Shown: positions 1 to 8,406 of the stretch, piece after piece
Layout: each line of letters starts with the position of its first letter
Position numbering within the stretch: the first letter of the stretch is position 1
Assembly: GCF_018131225.1 (NCBI RefSeq)
Contig: NZ_JAFCMM010000001.1
Span: 372,001 to 436,000, forward strand
Length of the DNA stretch: 64,000 nt
Reading direction: 5' to 3'
Source of the DNA: Bradyrhizobium sp. U87765 SZCCT0048
GTDB taxonomy: Bacteria > Pseudomonadota > Alphaproteobacteria > Rhizobiales > Xanthobacteraceae
The notes under the pieces: model-generated
What the model was told of the DNA's origin: nothing
Databases searched by the model: none
The model's input: the letters and a program-made list of their open reading frames with translations, nothing else
Made by a program: the position numbers and the translations under genes

Positions 1-80
1 GGCCCCCGATCGACTAACCGTTGACGGCCCCGACGGTGCACCTGAGTGAGTGGCGAGCAGCCTCCAATACGTTCAATCCA

Positions 81-96
81 ATCACCGTCTGGTGAT
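81..96. repeat. short inverted repeat upstream of the first gene
   Basis: A perfect 6-bp inverted repeat (ATCACC, 4-nt loop GTCT, GGTGAT) lies 36 bases before the first gene. No T-tract follows, so it could be an operator-like dyad or a chance hairpin. Nothing else is recognisable in bases 1-131. Confidence 0.3.
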
Positions 97-131
97 GGTC
101 CGAGCCCCTTTCAGCTTTGCGGCGCAACACG

Positions 132-413
132 ATGAGCAAAAACCGATTTGAACAGGTCAGCGAAGTCCAGCCCGACGCCATCACGCTGGTGCTGAAACGC
201 GACGGCAGCGGCGTCACCGGATCGGTCGTGTTCCCGGCCGCCGCCAGCGGCGGCCGGCTGAGCGCCGACCAGGTCAGCGACAGCCTGCCGGCCCAGGACG
301 CCTACCGCAGCGCGATCCGCCTCGCCAACGACATGAAGGTCGCCATCGTGGTGTGCGACCCCGACGGCGTCTGGAAGCCTGAGTGGGGCGACCTCTACCA
401 CCCCGTCGACTGA
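132..413 (+). CDS. hypothetical protein, 93 aa
   Basis: This short protein starts MSKNRFEQVSEV; I do not recognise its family. No signal peptide, membrane segment or catalytic motif is visible. The middle is rich in Ala, Asp and Ser, and the C-terminus has an acidic-aromatic tail (residues about 80-93) ending YHPVD. The ATG at 132 is preferred over the in-frame TTG at 117, which adds only five residues. It is followed after 48 bases by the DUF4424 gene on the same strand. High GC at third codon positions supports real coding. Function unknown. Confidence 0.6.
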   Translation: MSKNRFEQVSEVQPDAITLVLKRDGSGVTGSVVFPAAASGGRLSADQVSDSLPAQDAYRSAIRLANDMKVAIVVCDPDGVWKPEWGDLYHPVD

Positions 414-461
414 CATGCAGCCGGCCTCGCTTCGGCTCCGGCATGGACTGGAGGATCCGTC

Positions 462-1472
462 ATGACCAGCAGGTTCGCCCGGTGTGGCATCGCCGTCGTG
501 GCATTGCAGCTCACTCTCGGCTCAGCCGTGCAGGCCAATGACTCCGCCGCCGAACTCTCGATCGGCGGACTGCAGTTCGTGCGCTCCGCGGACGTTGCCA
601 TGGAAAGCGAGGATCTGCGCATCGCCCTCGACCGCGTCAACGTCCGCTACAAGTTCGTCAACACCACCAGCAAGCCGGTGACCTTGACCGTGGCGTTTCC
701 GCTGCCCGACATCGATCTGTCGGACGCGGACGGCATCGCCCTGCCCTCGGCCGATCCCGTCAACTTCGTCGACTTCGAGACCAGGGTCGATGGTGCCCTG
801 GCGCCGCTGACCGTCGACCAGCGCGCCATGATCGGCGACAAGGACGTGAGTGCGGTGCTGCGTCAGCTCAAGCTGCCGCTGTTGCCGCTCGGCAGCAACG
901 AAATCCGCGTCGCCGATCTGCCCGAGGCGACACGCAGCAAACTGGTCGATGAGGGGCTTCTGATGCCGGCCGGCACCAGCGACAACGGCCGCCAGCAATA
1001 TGCGCCGGGCTGGGTGACCCGGACCTCGGCGGTGCGCCAGCAGGTGTTTCCGCCCGGGCGGCCGGTACAGGTCGAGCACCAGTACCGCCCCAGCGTCGGC
1101 ACCAGCGGCGACACCATCCTGCGCTGGATCCTGCGCCACAGTCCGTCCCTCGCCTCCGAAGTCGACCGCTACCGCCGCGACTACTGCGTCACCGATGCGT
1201 TTCTCGCCGAGCTCGACCGGCGGGCCGGCAACGGCCAGACCAACACCGCCATGCTCGGCGAGCGCCGCGTGTCCTATGTGCTGAAGACCGGCGCCAACTG
1301 GGCCGGCCCGATCAAGACCTTCCACCTCACCGTCGATCCCGGCGGCGCCGACCGCCTGGTCAGCTTCTGTCCAGGCAAGCTCAAGCCAACCGCCGGCCAT
1401 CCGCTGGACTACACGGCCAGCGACTTCAAGCCGGATGCGGACCTCAAGATTCTGGTCATCGGAAAATTCTGA
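462..1472 (+). CDS. DUF4424 family secreted protein
   Basis: The 336-aa protein begins with a Sec-type signal peptide, with likely cleavage after the VQA at about residue 25. The mature part resembles the DUF4424 family: an early segment on conversion of classical protein shape (residues about 45-80, with NTTSKPVTLTVAFPLPDI) and a C-terminal segment with FHLTVDPGGADRLVSFCPG. DUF4424 proteins are periplasmic or secreted and of unknown function. The gene has a good ribosome site (GGAGGATCCGTC before ATG 462). It converges on ppkA with only 14 bases between stop codons, so it is not part of the T6SS operon, and a link to secretion is only positional. Confidence 0.75.
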   Translation: MTSRFARCGIAVVALQLTLGSAVQANDSAAELSIGGLQFVRSADVAMESEDLRIALDRVNVRYKFVNTTSKPVTLTVAFPLPDIDLSDADGIALPSADPVNFVDFETRVDGALAPLTVDQRAMIGDKDVSAVLRQLKLPLLPLGSNEIRVADLPEATRSKLVDEGLLMPAGTSDNGRQQYAPGWVTRTSAVRQQVFPPGRPVQVEHQYRPSVGTSGDTILRWILRHSPSLASEVDRYRRDYCVTDAFLAELDRRAGNGQTNTAMLGERRVSYVLKTGANWAGPIKTFHLTVDPGGADRLVSFCPGKLKPTAGHPLDYTASDFKPDADLKILVIGKF

Positions 1473-1486
1473 GCGGCGGCATTCAC

Positions 1487-3337
1487 TCAGTTCTTCAGCA
1501 TGACATAGCGTGCAGTTGCGCTGAGGGTGAGATTGGCACGCTGGGCTTCGCTCGCCGCCTGCAGGAAGAACGTGTCGGCGGCGGTCGCCCGCGGTTGCCG
1601 CAGCGAATCCAGCACCCGGGGGGCGGCCACCGCTAACACCAGTTGCGGCCCGCTGCCGCGCGGCATCGGCAGCGCAAACGACAGCGAGTCCGTACCGGGC
1701 TTGAGCAGATAGGACATGTTTTGCACCTCGCCACGATCGGTGACGAGCAGCAGCTCAACCACGCGGTTGGCGAAGTTCTCGATGGTGCCGCTCAGCGTCT
1801 CTCCCGCCTTGACCTCGGTCGTAGCGAGACTGACACGCGGCGCCCGTGCCGGGTTGATGCCGACCTCCCTGAGAAAGCGGATCGCCGGACATTGCGCGGA
1901 CGTGACCTGGCGCACGCCCATGGACGCATCAAAGCCCTGCTCCCGCCTGAACGCCTTGCCGAAGCTCTCGAACGGTGCATTCGCCGCTCCGAACCCCTCG
2001 ATCACCGCGGCGCTCTGGCTGAGCGCGACCGGCATGACGAAGAAGCAGTCGCCGCCGTCGTACTGTTCGACATAGCGGCGGATGCGGTCGACGCGCCCGG
2101 GACCGTCGGCCGTCCCGGGCAGCGATGTCACAGGCGGAGGCACCGCCGGCAGCTTCACCGGCTCGGGCTGCGTCGGGGGGGCCTTCGCGACATCCAGCTT
2201 CTTCAAGTCGTTGCGACCGGCATCTGGTCGCACAGTCTCGACCTGTCCGGGCGTCTTGGCGTTGCCGAGCACCGGTGGCGGCGGCAGGTTGGCGACCGTC
2301 GGCGACGACCAGACGAGACTGTAGAACGCATAGCCGCCGCCGAACAGCAGCAGCGCCGCGGCGATAGCGCCGCCGAGCCACAGCCCGCGCCGGCTCGCAG
2401 GCACGGGCGCGGCCGCCATATTCTCCGCACGGGCCATCGCGCTGTCAGAGCGCGCCAGTGGATCGAAGCTGCGCAACAGCGTCGTCGGCGCAGTCTCGCC
2501 CCTCCAGGCCGCGATATCGGCCATGGTCGGGCGCGCGGCCGGATCGGGTTGCAGCATGCGCTCCAGCAGCGGCCGGATCCGCATGTCGACGGCGCCGAGG
2601 TCCGGCACGCGCCGCCGCTTCTCCACCAGTTGGAACTGGCTGCCGCCCATGTTCAGCTTCTGGCCGGTCAAGGCGTGAAACAGCACGAGACCGAGACTGT
2701 AAACATCGGACTTCGCCGTGACGTCGTTGCCGAACAGCCCGACCTGCTCCGGCGACACGTAATTGTCCTTGCCGGCAAATCCGGTCCCGATGATCGTCTT
2801 GTCGCCGACCTGGGTCGAGCGCGCGATCCCGAAGTCGATGATCTTTGCGCGTGTCACGTCGCCCAGCGGCGCGATGATGTTGTCCGGTGAGACGTCGCGA
2901 TGGATGATGCCGCGGTCATGTGCGGCCTGCAGTCCGGAGGCGACACGCTGCATCAGCTTGACCAGCGCCTCGAAGGTCAGCGGACCGTCCTCCAGCATGT
3001 CCGACAGCGAACGACCATCGACATATTCCATCGCCAGATACGGCCGCTGCAGCTCCGGCTCGATGGTGAACAGAAAATAGCGGACGATCGCGTCATGCGG
3101 GAGATTGTGCAGCGCGGACGCTTCGCGCCGGAACAGGCCCAGCGCCGCTTCGTTGTCGACCATGTCCGGCAGCAGCATCTTCACCGCGACCGGGGCACCG
3201 GTCTGGATCTCGCGGCACTTGTAGACCTCGCCCATGCCGCCGGCGCCGATCATGGCGTCGATCTCGTAGATGCCGTTGAGACGCGTCCCGGGCGGCACAC
3301 CGCGATAGGAGGACCGAAATGGCTCGTTCGGGGTCAT
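1487..3337 (-). CDS. ppkA: PpkA-type serine/threonine protein kinase, T6SS-associated
   Basis: The 616-aa protein is a Hanks-type kinase that would phosphorylate T6SS components and so trigger assembly. The kinase domain (about 24-285) shows the Gly-rich loop GAGGMGEV (31-38), the ATP-binding Lys53, HRD at 146-148, Asn153, DFG at 168-170 and SPE at 195-197. The Lys normally two residues after HRD Asp is replaced by Ser150 (HRDVSPDN), as seen in some bacterial kinases. One membrane segment (about 319-343) is followed by a Pro-rich linker. A C-terminal region (about 405-616), likely periplasmic, resembles DUF4384-type sensor modules. The start at 3337 overlaps the pppA stop as ATGA, which implies translational coupling. 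A 5' extension to 3895 only shadows pppA in another frame. Confidence 0.92.
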   Translation of the reverse strand: MTPNEPFRSSYRGVPPGTRLNGIYEIDAMIGAGGMGEVYKCREIQTGAPVAVKMLLPDMVDNEAALGLFRREASALHNLPHDAIVRYFLFTIEPELQRPYLAMEYVDGRSLSDMLEDGPLTFEALVKLMQRVASGLQAAHDRGIIHRDVSPDNIIAPLGDVTRAKIIDFGIARSTQVGDKTIIGTGFAGKDNYVSPEQVGLFGNDVTAKSDVYSLGLVLFHALTGQKLNMGGSQFQLVEKRRRVPDLGAVDMRIRPLLERMLQPDPAARPTMADIAAWRGETAPTTLLRSFDPLARSDSAMARAENMAAAPVPASRRGLWLGGAIAAALLLFGGGYAFYSLVWSSPTVANLPPPPVLGNAKTPGQVETVRPDAGRNDLKKLDVAKAPPTQPEPVKLPAVPPPVTSLPGTADGPGRVDRIRRYVEQYDGGDCFFVMPVALSQSAAVIEGFGAANAPFESFGKAFRREQGFDASMGVRQVTSAQCPAIRFLREVGINPARAPRVSLATTEVKAGETLSGTIENFANRVVELLLVTDRGEVQNMSYLLKPGTDSLSFALPMPRGSGPQLVLAVAAPRVLDSLRQPRATAADTFFLQAASEAQRANLTLSATARYVMLKN

Positions 3338-4116
3338 GACTGCTGCTCCCCGTCGAGTGGCGAGCGGGTCGGCTCCGACGATCGCCGCGGTTGCGGCTGC
3401 AGGCGGACCACGATCACCGTGATGTTGTCGAGGCCGCCACGGTCGAGCGCCAGCGCCAGCAATGCTTCGCACGCCGCCTGGGCATGGCATGCGACGACCT
3501 GTTCCAGGATCTCCGCGTCCTGGACGTGGCGCGTCAGGCCATCGCTGCACACCACGAAGGCGTCGCCGGGCGAGGCCGGTCCCGTCACCACTTCGAACTC
3601 CGGATCGGCCCCCACGCCGACCGCACGGGTGATGATGTTGCTCGGCCAGTCCTTGACCTCCTCGCGGGACAATGTCCCGCCGGCCACCAGGTCCTCGGCC
3701 TCCGTGTGGTCGCGCGACACCTGACGGATGGTGCCGCTCTTGACGAGGTACACCCGGCTGTCGCCCGCCCACAGACAGGCATAATAGTCGTCGCGCACCA
3801 GCAGCACGGCCGCCGTGGTGCCGATGGTCGCGCCATGACGGGTCTTGCTGAGCGCCAGGATGTCTTGATTGGCGCCGAACAGCCGCTCCTCGCACTGCGC
3901 CAGCAGATCCGCGGCGGAAGCCGGCGCGCCGATGCTATCGAGCGCACGCACGACGGCCTGGCTCGCCAGATCGCCGGCTTCGTGACCGCCCATGCCATCG
4001 GCAACCGCCCACAGGCCGATATCGCTGCGCACAAGGCAGGAATCCTCGTTGCGGGTCCGAACCCGTCCAACGTGGGTGACGCTGCCGACATCGACCATGG
4101 GCGCGACGTGCTCCAT
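3334..4116 (-). CDS. pppA: PppA-type PP2C-family protein phosphatase, T6SS-associated
   Basis: This 260-aa cytoplasmic metal-dependent Ser/Thr phosphatase is expected to reverse phosphorylation by the adjacent kinase and return the T6SS to rest. PP2C motifs are complete: RTRNED (20-25), DGMGG (40-44), GDSR (119-122), SDGL with Asp193, and DN at 231-232. These Asp residues form the usual two-metal site. There is no signal peptide or membrane segment, and the length fits stand-alone T6SS phosphatases. It sits 6 bases after tagF and overlaps ppkA by four bases, so kinase and phosphatase are co-translated. Confidence 0.93.
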   Translation of the reverse strand: MEHVAPMVDVGSVTHVGRVRTRNEDSCLVRSDIGLWAVADGMGGHEAGDLASQAVVRALDSIGAPASAADLLAQCEERLFGANQDILALSKTRHGATIGTTAAVLLVRDDYYACLWAGDSRVYLVKSGTIRQVSRDHTEAEDLVAGGTLSREEVKDWPSNIITRAVGVGADPEFEVVTGPASPGDAFVVCSDGLTRHVQDAEILEQVVACHAQAACEALLALALDRGGLDNITVIVVRLQPQPRRSSEPTRSPLDGEQQS

Positions 4117-4122
4117 CGCCTC

Positions 4123-4824
4123 TTATCCTTGCTCGGCAGGCCCCCGGCCGAGATCGCCGGTCAGCAGTGTGGAATAGCGGAACGGATCAGGCAGGCCGCG
4201 GCAGCTCAACGCCAGCGGCGGAAAGTTGCCGCCTCCTCCGGTCCACCAGAAGCTCGCCGCGGCATAGACCTCCGGCGAGGCCATGGTCAGCGTCGCGAAG
4301 GCGGCTGCGAACGACTCCTGCGCGGCGATCGTCCCCGTCATGACTTCGCCAAGCCGCACGATGGCGCCGCCCGCGGTCTCGCGGGCCTGGGCGCGCGGCA
4401 CGGCGAGACCGTCGAGCGCGGCGGCGACCTGCTCGAAGCCGGCATCGCGGTCGAGGGTGCCAAGCAGGAAGGCTTCGCCTTGCGCGAACCAGCCGTCCAG
4501 CGGATCCACCTGTGGCGGCGGCAGCGGTGCGCCGTCGTCCGCGACCGCATGCAGCGTCAGCGGATAGTAGCGTCCGACGCCATCGAGCGAAGGCATCAGC
4601 GCGCCGACGACCGTCGTGCCGCAGATCGCGCCGCCGAGCCAGAACCGCCACACCGGCGCGGTCAGGAACGCCTGCTGCCAGCGCTCGCCGAGCTGATGGC
4701 GGCTCGCCGACAGCGAGGCCTGCAGCCAGGGCTCCCACACCTCGAGAAACGCGCGTGGCGTCGCCACCGCGATGAAATCGCGTTTGGCGCCGAGCTTGCC
4801 GAACAGGCCACATCGCATGGTCAT
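4123..4824 (-). CDS. tagF: TagF (ImpM) T6SS-associated regulator
   Basis: The 233-aa cytoplasmic protein matches TagF/ImpM: it opens with CGLFGKLGAKRDF, then has the WRFWL and YYPLTLHA segments characteristic of the family. In other species TagF represses T6SS assembly post-translationally, often by acting on Fha. It may be fused to PppA elsewhere (for example Agrobacterium); here the two are separate genes 6 bases apart. The start overlaps the tssM stop as ATGA at 4821-4824; a second Met lies two codons in (4818). Confidence 0.9.
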   Translation of the reverse strand: MTMRCGLFGKLGAKRDFIAVATPRAFLEVWEPWLQASLSASRHQLGERWQQAFLTAPVWRFWLGGAICGTTVVGALMPSLDGVGRYYPLTLHAVADDGAPLPPPQVDPLDGWFAQGEAFLLGTLDRDAGFEQVAAALDGLAVPRAQARETAGGAIVRLGEVMTGTIAAQESFAAAFATLTMASPEVYAAASFWWTGGGGNFPPLALSCRGLPDPFRYSTLLTGDLGRGPAEQG

Positions 4825-7800
4825 ATCCCGGTCGGGCAGCGGAATTCGCGCAGCACCGTGAGGTTGAGAGGATTGCGCACCGAGCCGGTCGAGATCTGGT
4901 AGCTGAGCTCACGCCCGGCGACGATGAAAGTCGCATTCGCTGTCTCGGCCTTGGCTGACAGCGAGCCGGCCTCCAGCATGCGGAACAGCGACCACGGCCC
5001 GATCCGCTCCAGCACCGATGGCTGCCCGGTCTCGTTGCTGACCGAGATCGCGGTCCGTGGCGACGCACCAGGCCACTGCACGGTCACCGGCGGATTGCTC
5101 TGCGGCGGCGGTGGTGGCGGCGGTGGGGTTGGCGCGCCGAACATCGATGGCGCCGCCGGTGCCGGCGTCACCGGGCTGTTGATGGTGGTGCCGCCGATCT
5201 CGGTCTTGATCGCCACGCCCGGCCCGGCCGCACCCGGCGGCCGCACCGCCAGCGAGACCATCGGCACGCCGCCGCCACTCTGGAAAAAGGCGTCGCGGAT
5301 ATACGCGGCGTTCTGGAACTGCTTGAGCGTGTCCGGCGAGAACGAGCGGCTGACCGGGCTCTCCTTGCGCCAGTTCCAGTCGGAGCGCGATGTATCGGCA
5401 TAGGGTGCGAGATACTGGGTGAAGAACTTGTCCATGACGCCGTTCGGGCTGAACAGCTTGGCGAAATCGGCAAGCGGCACCTCCTGGTTGCTGCCACGCA
5501 CGAACGGATATCGGTTGGTCACCGTCTGCTGGCACACCGGCGTGACCTGGTCGCGCAGCGACTGCAGGATCTGCCCGGCGGTCGATGCGGCGATGTTGCC
5601 TTCGAATTCCGCGGCGGCGCCGCGCATCATGTCGGAGAACGGCGGCGGCAGGCGCGAGGCGGTGTTGCGTAGCGCTGCGACATCGTTCTGCAAGGTCGAG
5701 GTCGCCTGCGCCGCAAGCTGCGGGCTCTCCAGCATCAGGGTCAGGTTCTGCGCCACGTCGTTGAGAATGGCCACGGTCGAGTCGATCGGCCGGCGGGTGG
5801 CGTCACCCTCGAGCACCGCGTGATACGGCTTGAACTGCTCCTCGATCCGCGCGCCCGGCGAACCATCCTGGGCATTGGTGAACAGCACCGGAGCCGGAGC
5901 TGTCGGCGGCGCGGATGGCGTTGCATTGGCCGGCCTGGCGCGTTCCTTGGTGAGCTGGGTCTCGTCCCGGATCGATTCCAGCAGTTGCCGCATCGGCGAC
6001 GTCGGCGCGGACAGCGCCCGCAAGGCTTCGTATTTCGGCTTGTCGGCAAGCAGCTTCTTCAGCCTGAGATCGCCGAGCACCGCGCGCCAGGCCGCCACGA
6101 AGTCGGTGCTGTAGGCCGCGAGCAGGTCATTGGCGAGATTGTCGTACTGCTGGTCGATGGCTGCCTGCTGGCCGGCGTCACCGAGCACCCAGCGCTCCTT
6201 CTTCATGCGCTCCGCAAGGCCGGGCAGCCGGGCGATGAACTTCTGATGAAAACCATTGTAGGTAAAGAATTCCGGCACCCGCAGCGTATCCAGCGGCTTG
6301 CCCGATGCGGTCTCGAACACCGCGGCGACATCCGGCCCGCCCCGCCGCGCGGCGATCCAGTCGCCCGCCGTCGAGCTGCGCGCTTCCGACTTCAGGAACT
6401 CGTAGGCCCGCTGCGCCACGCTGAGGCGAGCCAGCGCGTTCTGCGCTTCCTTGATCAGCCGGCCGTCGAGTTCGACCAGCGGCGGCTGCTCGCTCTCCAG
6501 ATCGAACATCGCGGTCAGGTTCTCATCGAGCAGCCTGCGCCCCTCGGCATTGGTGGCGCCGGGATAGAGATTGTCGGCCCAGTCGCGCTGCATCCAGGAG
6601 CGGATCAGTTCACGGTCCGGCGGCTGCAGGCCACCCACCATGAGATAGACCTTGAGCGCCTCGTAGACGAAAGCCGGCTCGGCCAACCGCGCGTTGAGCT
6701 GTTCTTCCAGGCGGTACAGCAGGCGCGGCCGGAACAGCCGCTCCAGTGCGGTGTGATAGGCCGCGTTCGACGCCGACAGCAACCGATCGTGCTGACTAAG
6801 GCCCCAGCGCGCCGAGAGCGGCACGGCGGCGTCGCGCGCGCCGTAGCCGGCGGGCGCATTGCGCAGGCGATAGAGCAGCGGCAGCACCTTGTCGAGGTCG
6901 CGATCGGCGATCAGCGTCTGCTTGATCAGCGGTCCGCCTGCGGCGGCATAGTCGCTGTCGGTCTGCAGGCTCTGCTCGATCAGGTCGGAATTGCGCTTGT
7001 AGCTGGTCAGCCAGACCGCAATCAGGCCGATTGCCACCACGCCGATCAGCGACAACGCTGCGGTCTTGAGGATCAGCGCCCGCCGCACCGCCGCGCGATC
7101 GGTCGACACCCAGTCGGCCTCGCCGATGATCACCTTGGAGATCAGATCGGTGAGGAAATAGCTCTTGCCGGTGCCGGAATAGGCGCCGGCATTGACCTCC
7201 TCGGCGCCGAAGGTGCGCGCCAGCGAGCCGATGAGCTGGTCGATCGGCGTGCCCTGCTGTGTGCCGGACGTGAAATAGAAGCCGCGCAGGTTGGCGTTGA
7301 CGTGATAGCGGGTCGGCTCGAAGATCTGGTTGAGGAAATCGTGGATCTGCGGCTTGAGCCGCGCCATCTGCGCCGGGAAACCGAACAGCTGCACGCGGTA
7401 TTGCGGTGTCGGCTCGTCCTGCAGGCGATCGAGGGTGTCCTCGCTCAGGCGCTCCAGCAGGCGATCGAACTCGACGGGCACCTGCCCCACGAGGTTCTTG
7501 GCTTTGTCGGCGGTCTGGAAGGTGGCGCCCCACACCTGCCGCCGTCCGGCCTCGTTGAGATAGCTGAAATACTCGGAGAACCCGGCGACGAGATCGGCCT
7601 TGGTGAACAGCGCATAGACCGGAAAACTGACCTTGAGGCGCTGGTGCAGCTCCAGCAGGCGCATGCGGATGGCATCCGCATGCGCGGCAAGCTCGGCCTT
7701 CGGCAACGTGATGACATCCTCGAGGCTGATGGCGACGATGACGCCGTTGATCGGCTGGCGCGAGCGGTTCTTCTTGAGGATGTCGAGAAACGAGAACCAG

Positions 7801-8366
7801 CTCTGCTTGTCTGCCTTGGCGTCCGAATCCTGGGTGGTGTAGCGCCCGGCAGTGTCGATCAGCACTGCCTCCTCGGTGAACCACCAGTCGCAATAGCGCG
7901 TGCCGCCGACACCGGCGATCGCTGCCGGCGTCGCACCGCGCGCCAGCGGGAACTTGAGCCCGGAATTGACCAGGGCCGTGGTCTTGCCCGCCCCCGGCGG
8001 ACCGATGATGACATACCACGGCAGGTCGTAAAGATAGCCCGCCTTGTTGCCGCTCGCGGTCTTCAGGGTCGCGAGCGCGTCCTTCATCCGCTCCTTGAGC
8101 ACCGGCTCGTCGCTCACCGGCTGGTCGGCGGCACTGATGCCTTCGGCGATCTGCGCGGCGCTCTTGCGCCGCCTGAGCAGGCTGAAGCCGCCGAAACTCG
8201 CGACGCCTGCCACCAGCAGCACGATCGCGATTTCGCGAATGATATGGTTTTCGAGCGGCCGCCACTCGCCGAAAGCAATAAACGGCCCGGCGAAGTAGAT
8301 CACGGAGGCGAGCGAGCCGAGGCCGACGCCGTAGAGGATGATCCGGATGATGTCCTTGCGAAGCAT
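4821..8366 (-). CDS. tssM: TssM (IcmF) inner-membrane T6SS component
   Basis: The 1181-aa protein forms the inner-membrane part of the T6SS membrane complex with TssL. Two membrane segments (about 9-30 and 44-64) precede a cytoplasmic NTPase-like domain with an intact Walker A (GPPGAGKT, 122-129) and a Walker B-like LIDTAGR (169-175). A third membrane segment (about 432-454) leads into a large periplasmic domain that ends in the typical beta-rich C-terminus. A Pro-rich stretch lies near residue 1085. The ATG at 8366 is preferred because AGGT precedes it; the in-frame TTG at 8384 has no ribosome site. The gene follows tssL by 40 bases. No tssJ, its usual outer-membrane partner, is found nearby. 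Confidence 0.95.
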   Translation of the reverse strand: MLRKDIIRIILYGVGLGSLASVIYFAGPFIAFGEWRPLENHIIREIAIVLLVAGVASFGGFSLLRRRKSAAQIAEGISAADQPVSDEPVLKERMKDALATLKTASGNKAGYLYDLPWYVIIGPPGAGKTTALVNSGLKFPLARGATPAAIAGVGGTRYCDWWFTEEAVLIDTAGRYTTQDSDAKADKQSWFSFLDILKKNRSRQPINGVIVAISLEDVITLPKAELAAHADAIRMRLLELHQRLKVSFPVYALFTKADLVAGFSEYFSYLNEAGRRQVWGATFQTADKAKNLVGQVPVEFDRLLERLSEDTLDRLQDEPTPQYRVQLFGFPAQMARLKPQIHDFLNQIFEPTRYHVNANLRGFYFTSGTQQGTPIDQLIGSLARTFGAEEVNAGAYSGTGKSYFLTDLISKVIIGEADWVSTDRAAVRRALILKTAALSLIGVVAIGLIAVWLTSYKRNSDLIEQSLQTDSDYAAAGGPLIKQTLIADRDLDKVLPLLYRLRNAPAGYGARDAAVPLSARWGLSQHDRLLSASNAAYHTALERLFRPRLLYRLEEQLNARLAEPAFVYEALKVYLMVGGLQPPDRELIRSWMQRDWADNLYPGATNAEGRRLLDENLTAMFDLESEQPPLVELDGRLIKEAQNALARLSVAQRAYEFLKSEARSSTAGDWIAARRGGPDVAAVFETASGKPLDTLRVPEFFTYNGFHQKFIARLPGLAERMKKERWVLGDAGQQAAIDQQYDNLANDLLAAYSTDFVAAWRAVLGDLRLKKLLADKPKYEALRALSAPTSPMRQLLESIRDETQLTKERARPANATPSAPPTAPAPVLFTNAQDGSPGARIEEQFKPYHAVLEGDATRRPIDSTVAILNDVAQNLTLMLESPQLAAQATSTLQNDVAALRNTASRLPPPFSDMMRGAAAEFEGNIAASTAGQILQSLRDQVTPVCQQTVTNRYPFVRGSNQEVPLADFAKLFSPNGVMDKFFTQYLAPYADTSRSDWNWRKESPVSRSFSPDTLKQFQNAAYIRDAFFQSGGGVPMVSLAVRPPGAAGPGVAIKTEIGGTTINSPVTPAPAAPSMFGAPTPPPPPPPPQSNPPVTVQWPGASPRTAISVSNETGQPSVLERIGPWSLFRMLEAGSLSAKAETANATFIVAGRELSYQISTGSVRNPLNLTVLREFRCPTGI

Positions 8367-8406
8367 CTGCACTACCTGTAACAAACCGTTCGGCGGAGCT
8401 GCCGCC

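Noticed and set aside
3391..4902. A 503-codon plus-strand frame across pppA and tagF
   Set aside because: Antisense shadow of two well-supported genes.
5820..8381. An 853-codon open frame antisense to tssM
   Set aside because: Composition is Arg/Gln/Leu-rich with no domain; it mirrors the codon pattern of tssM.
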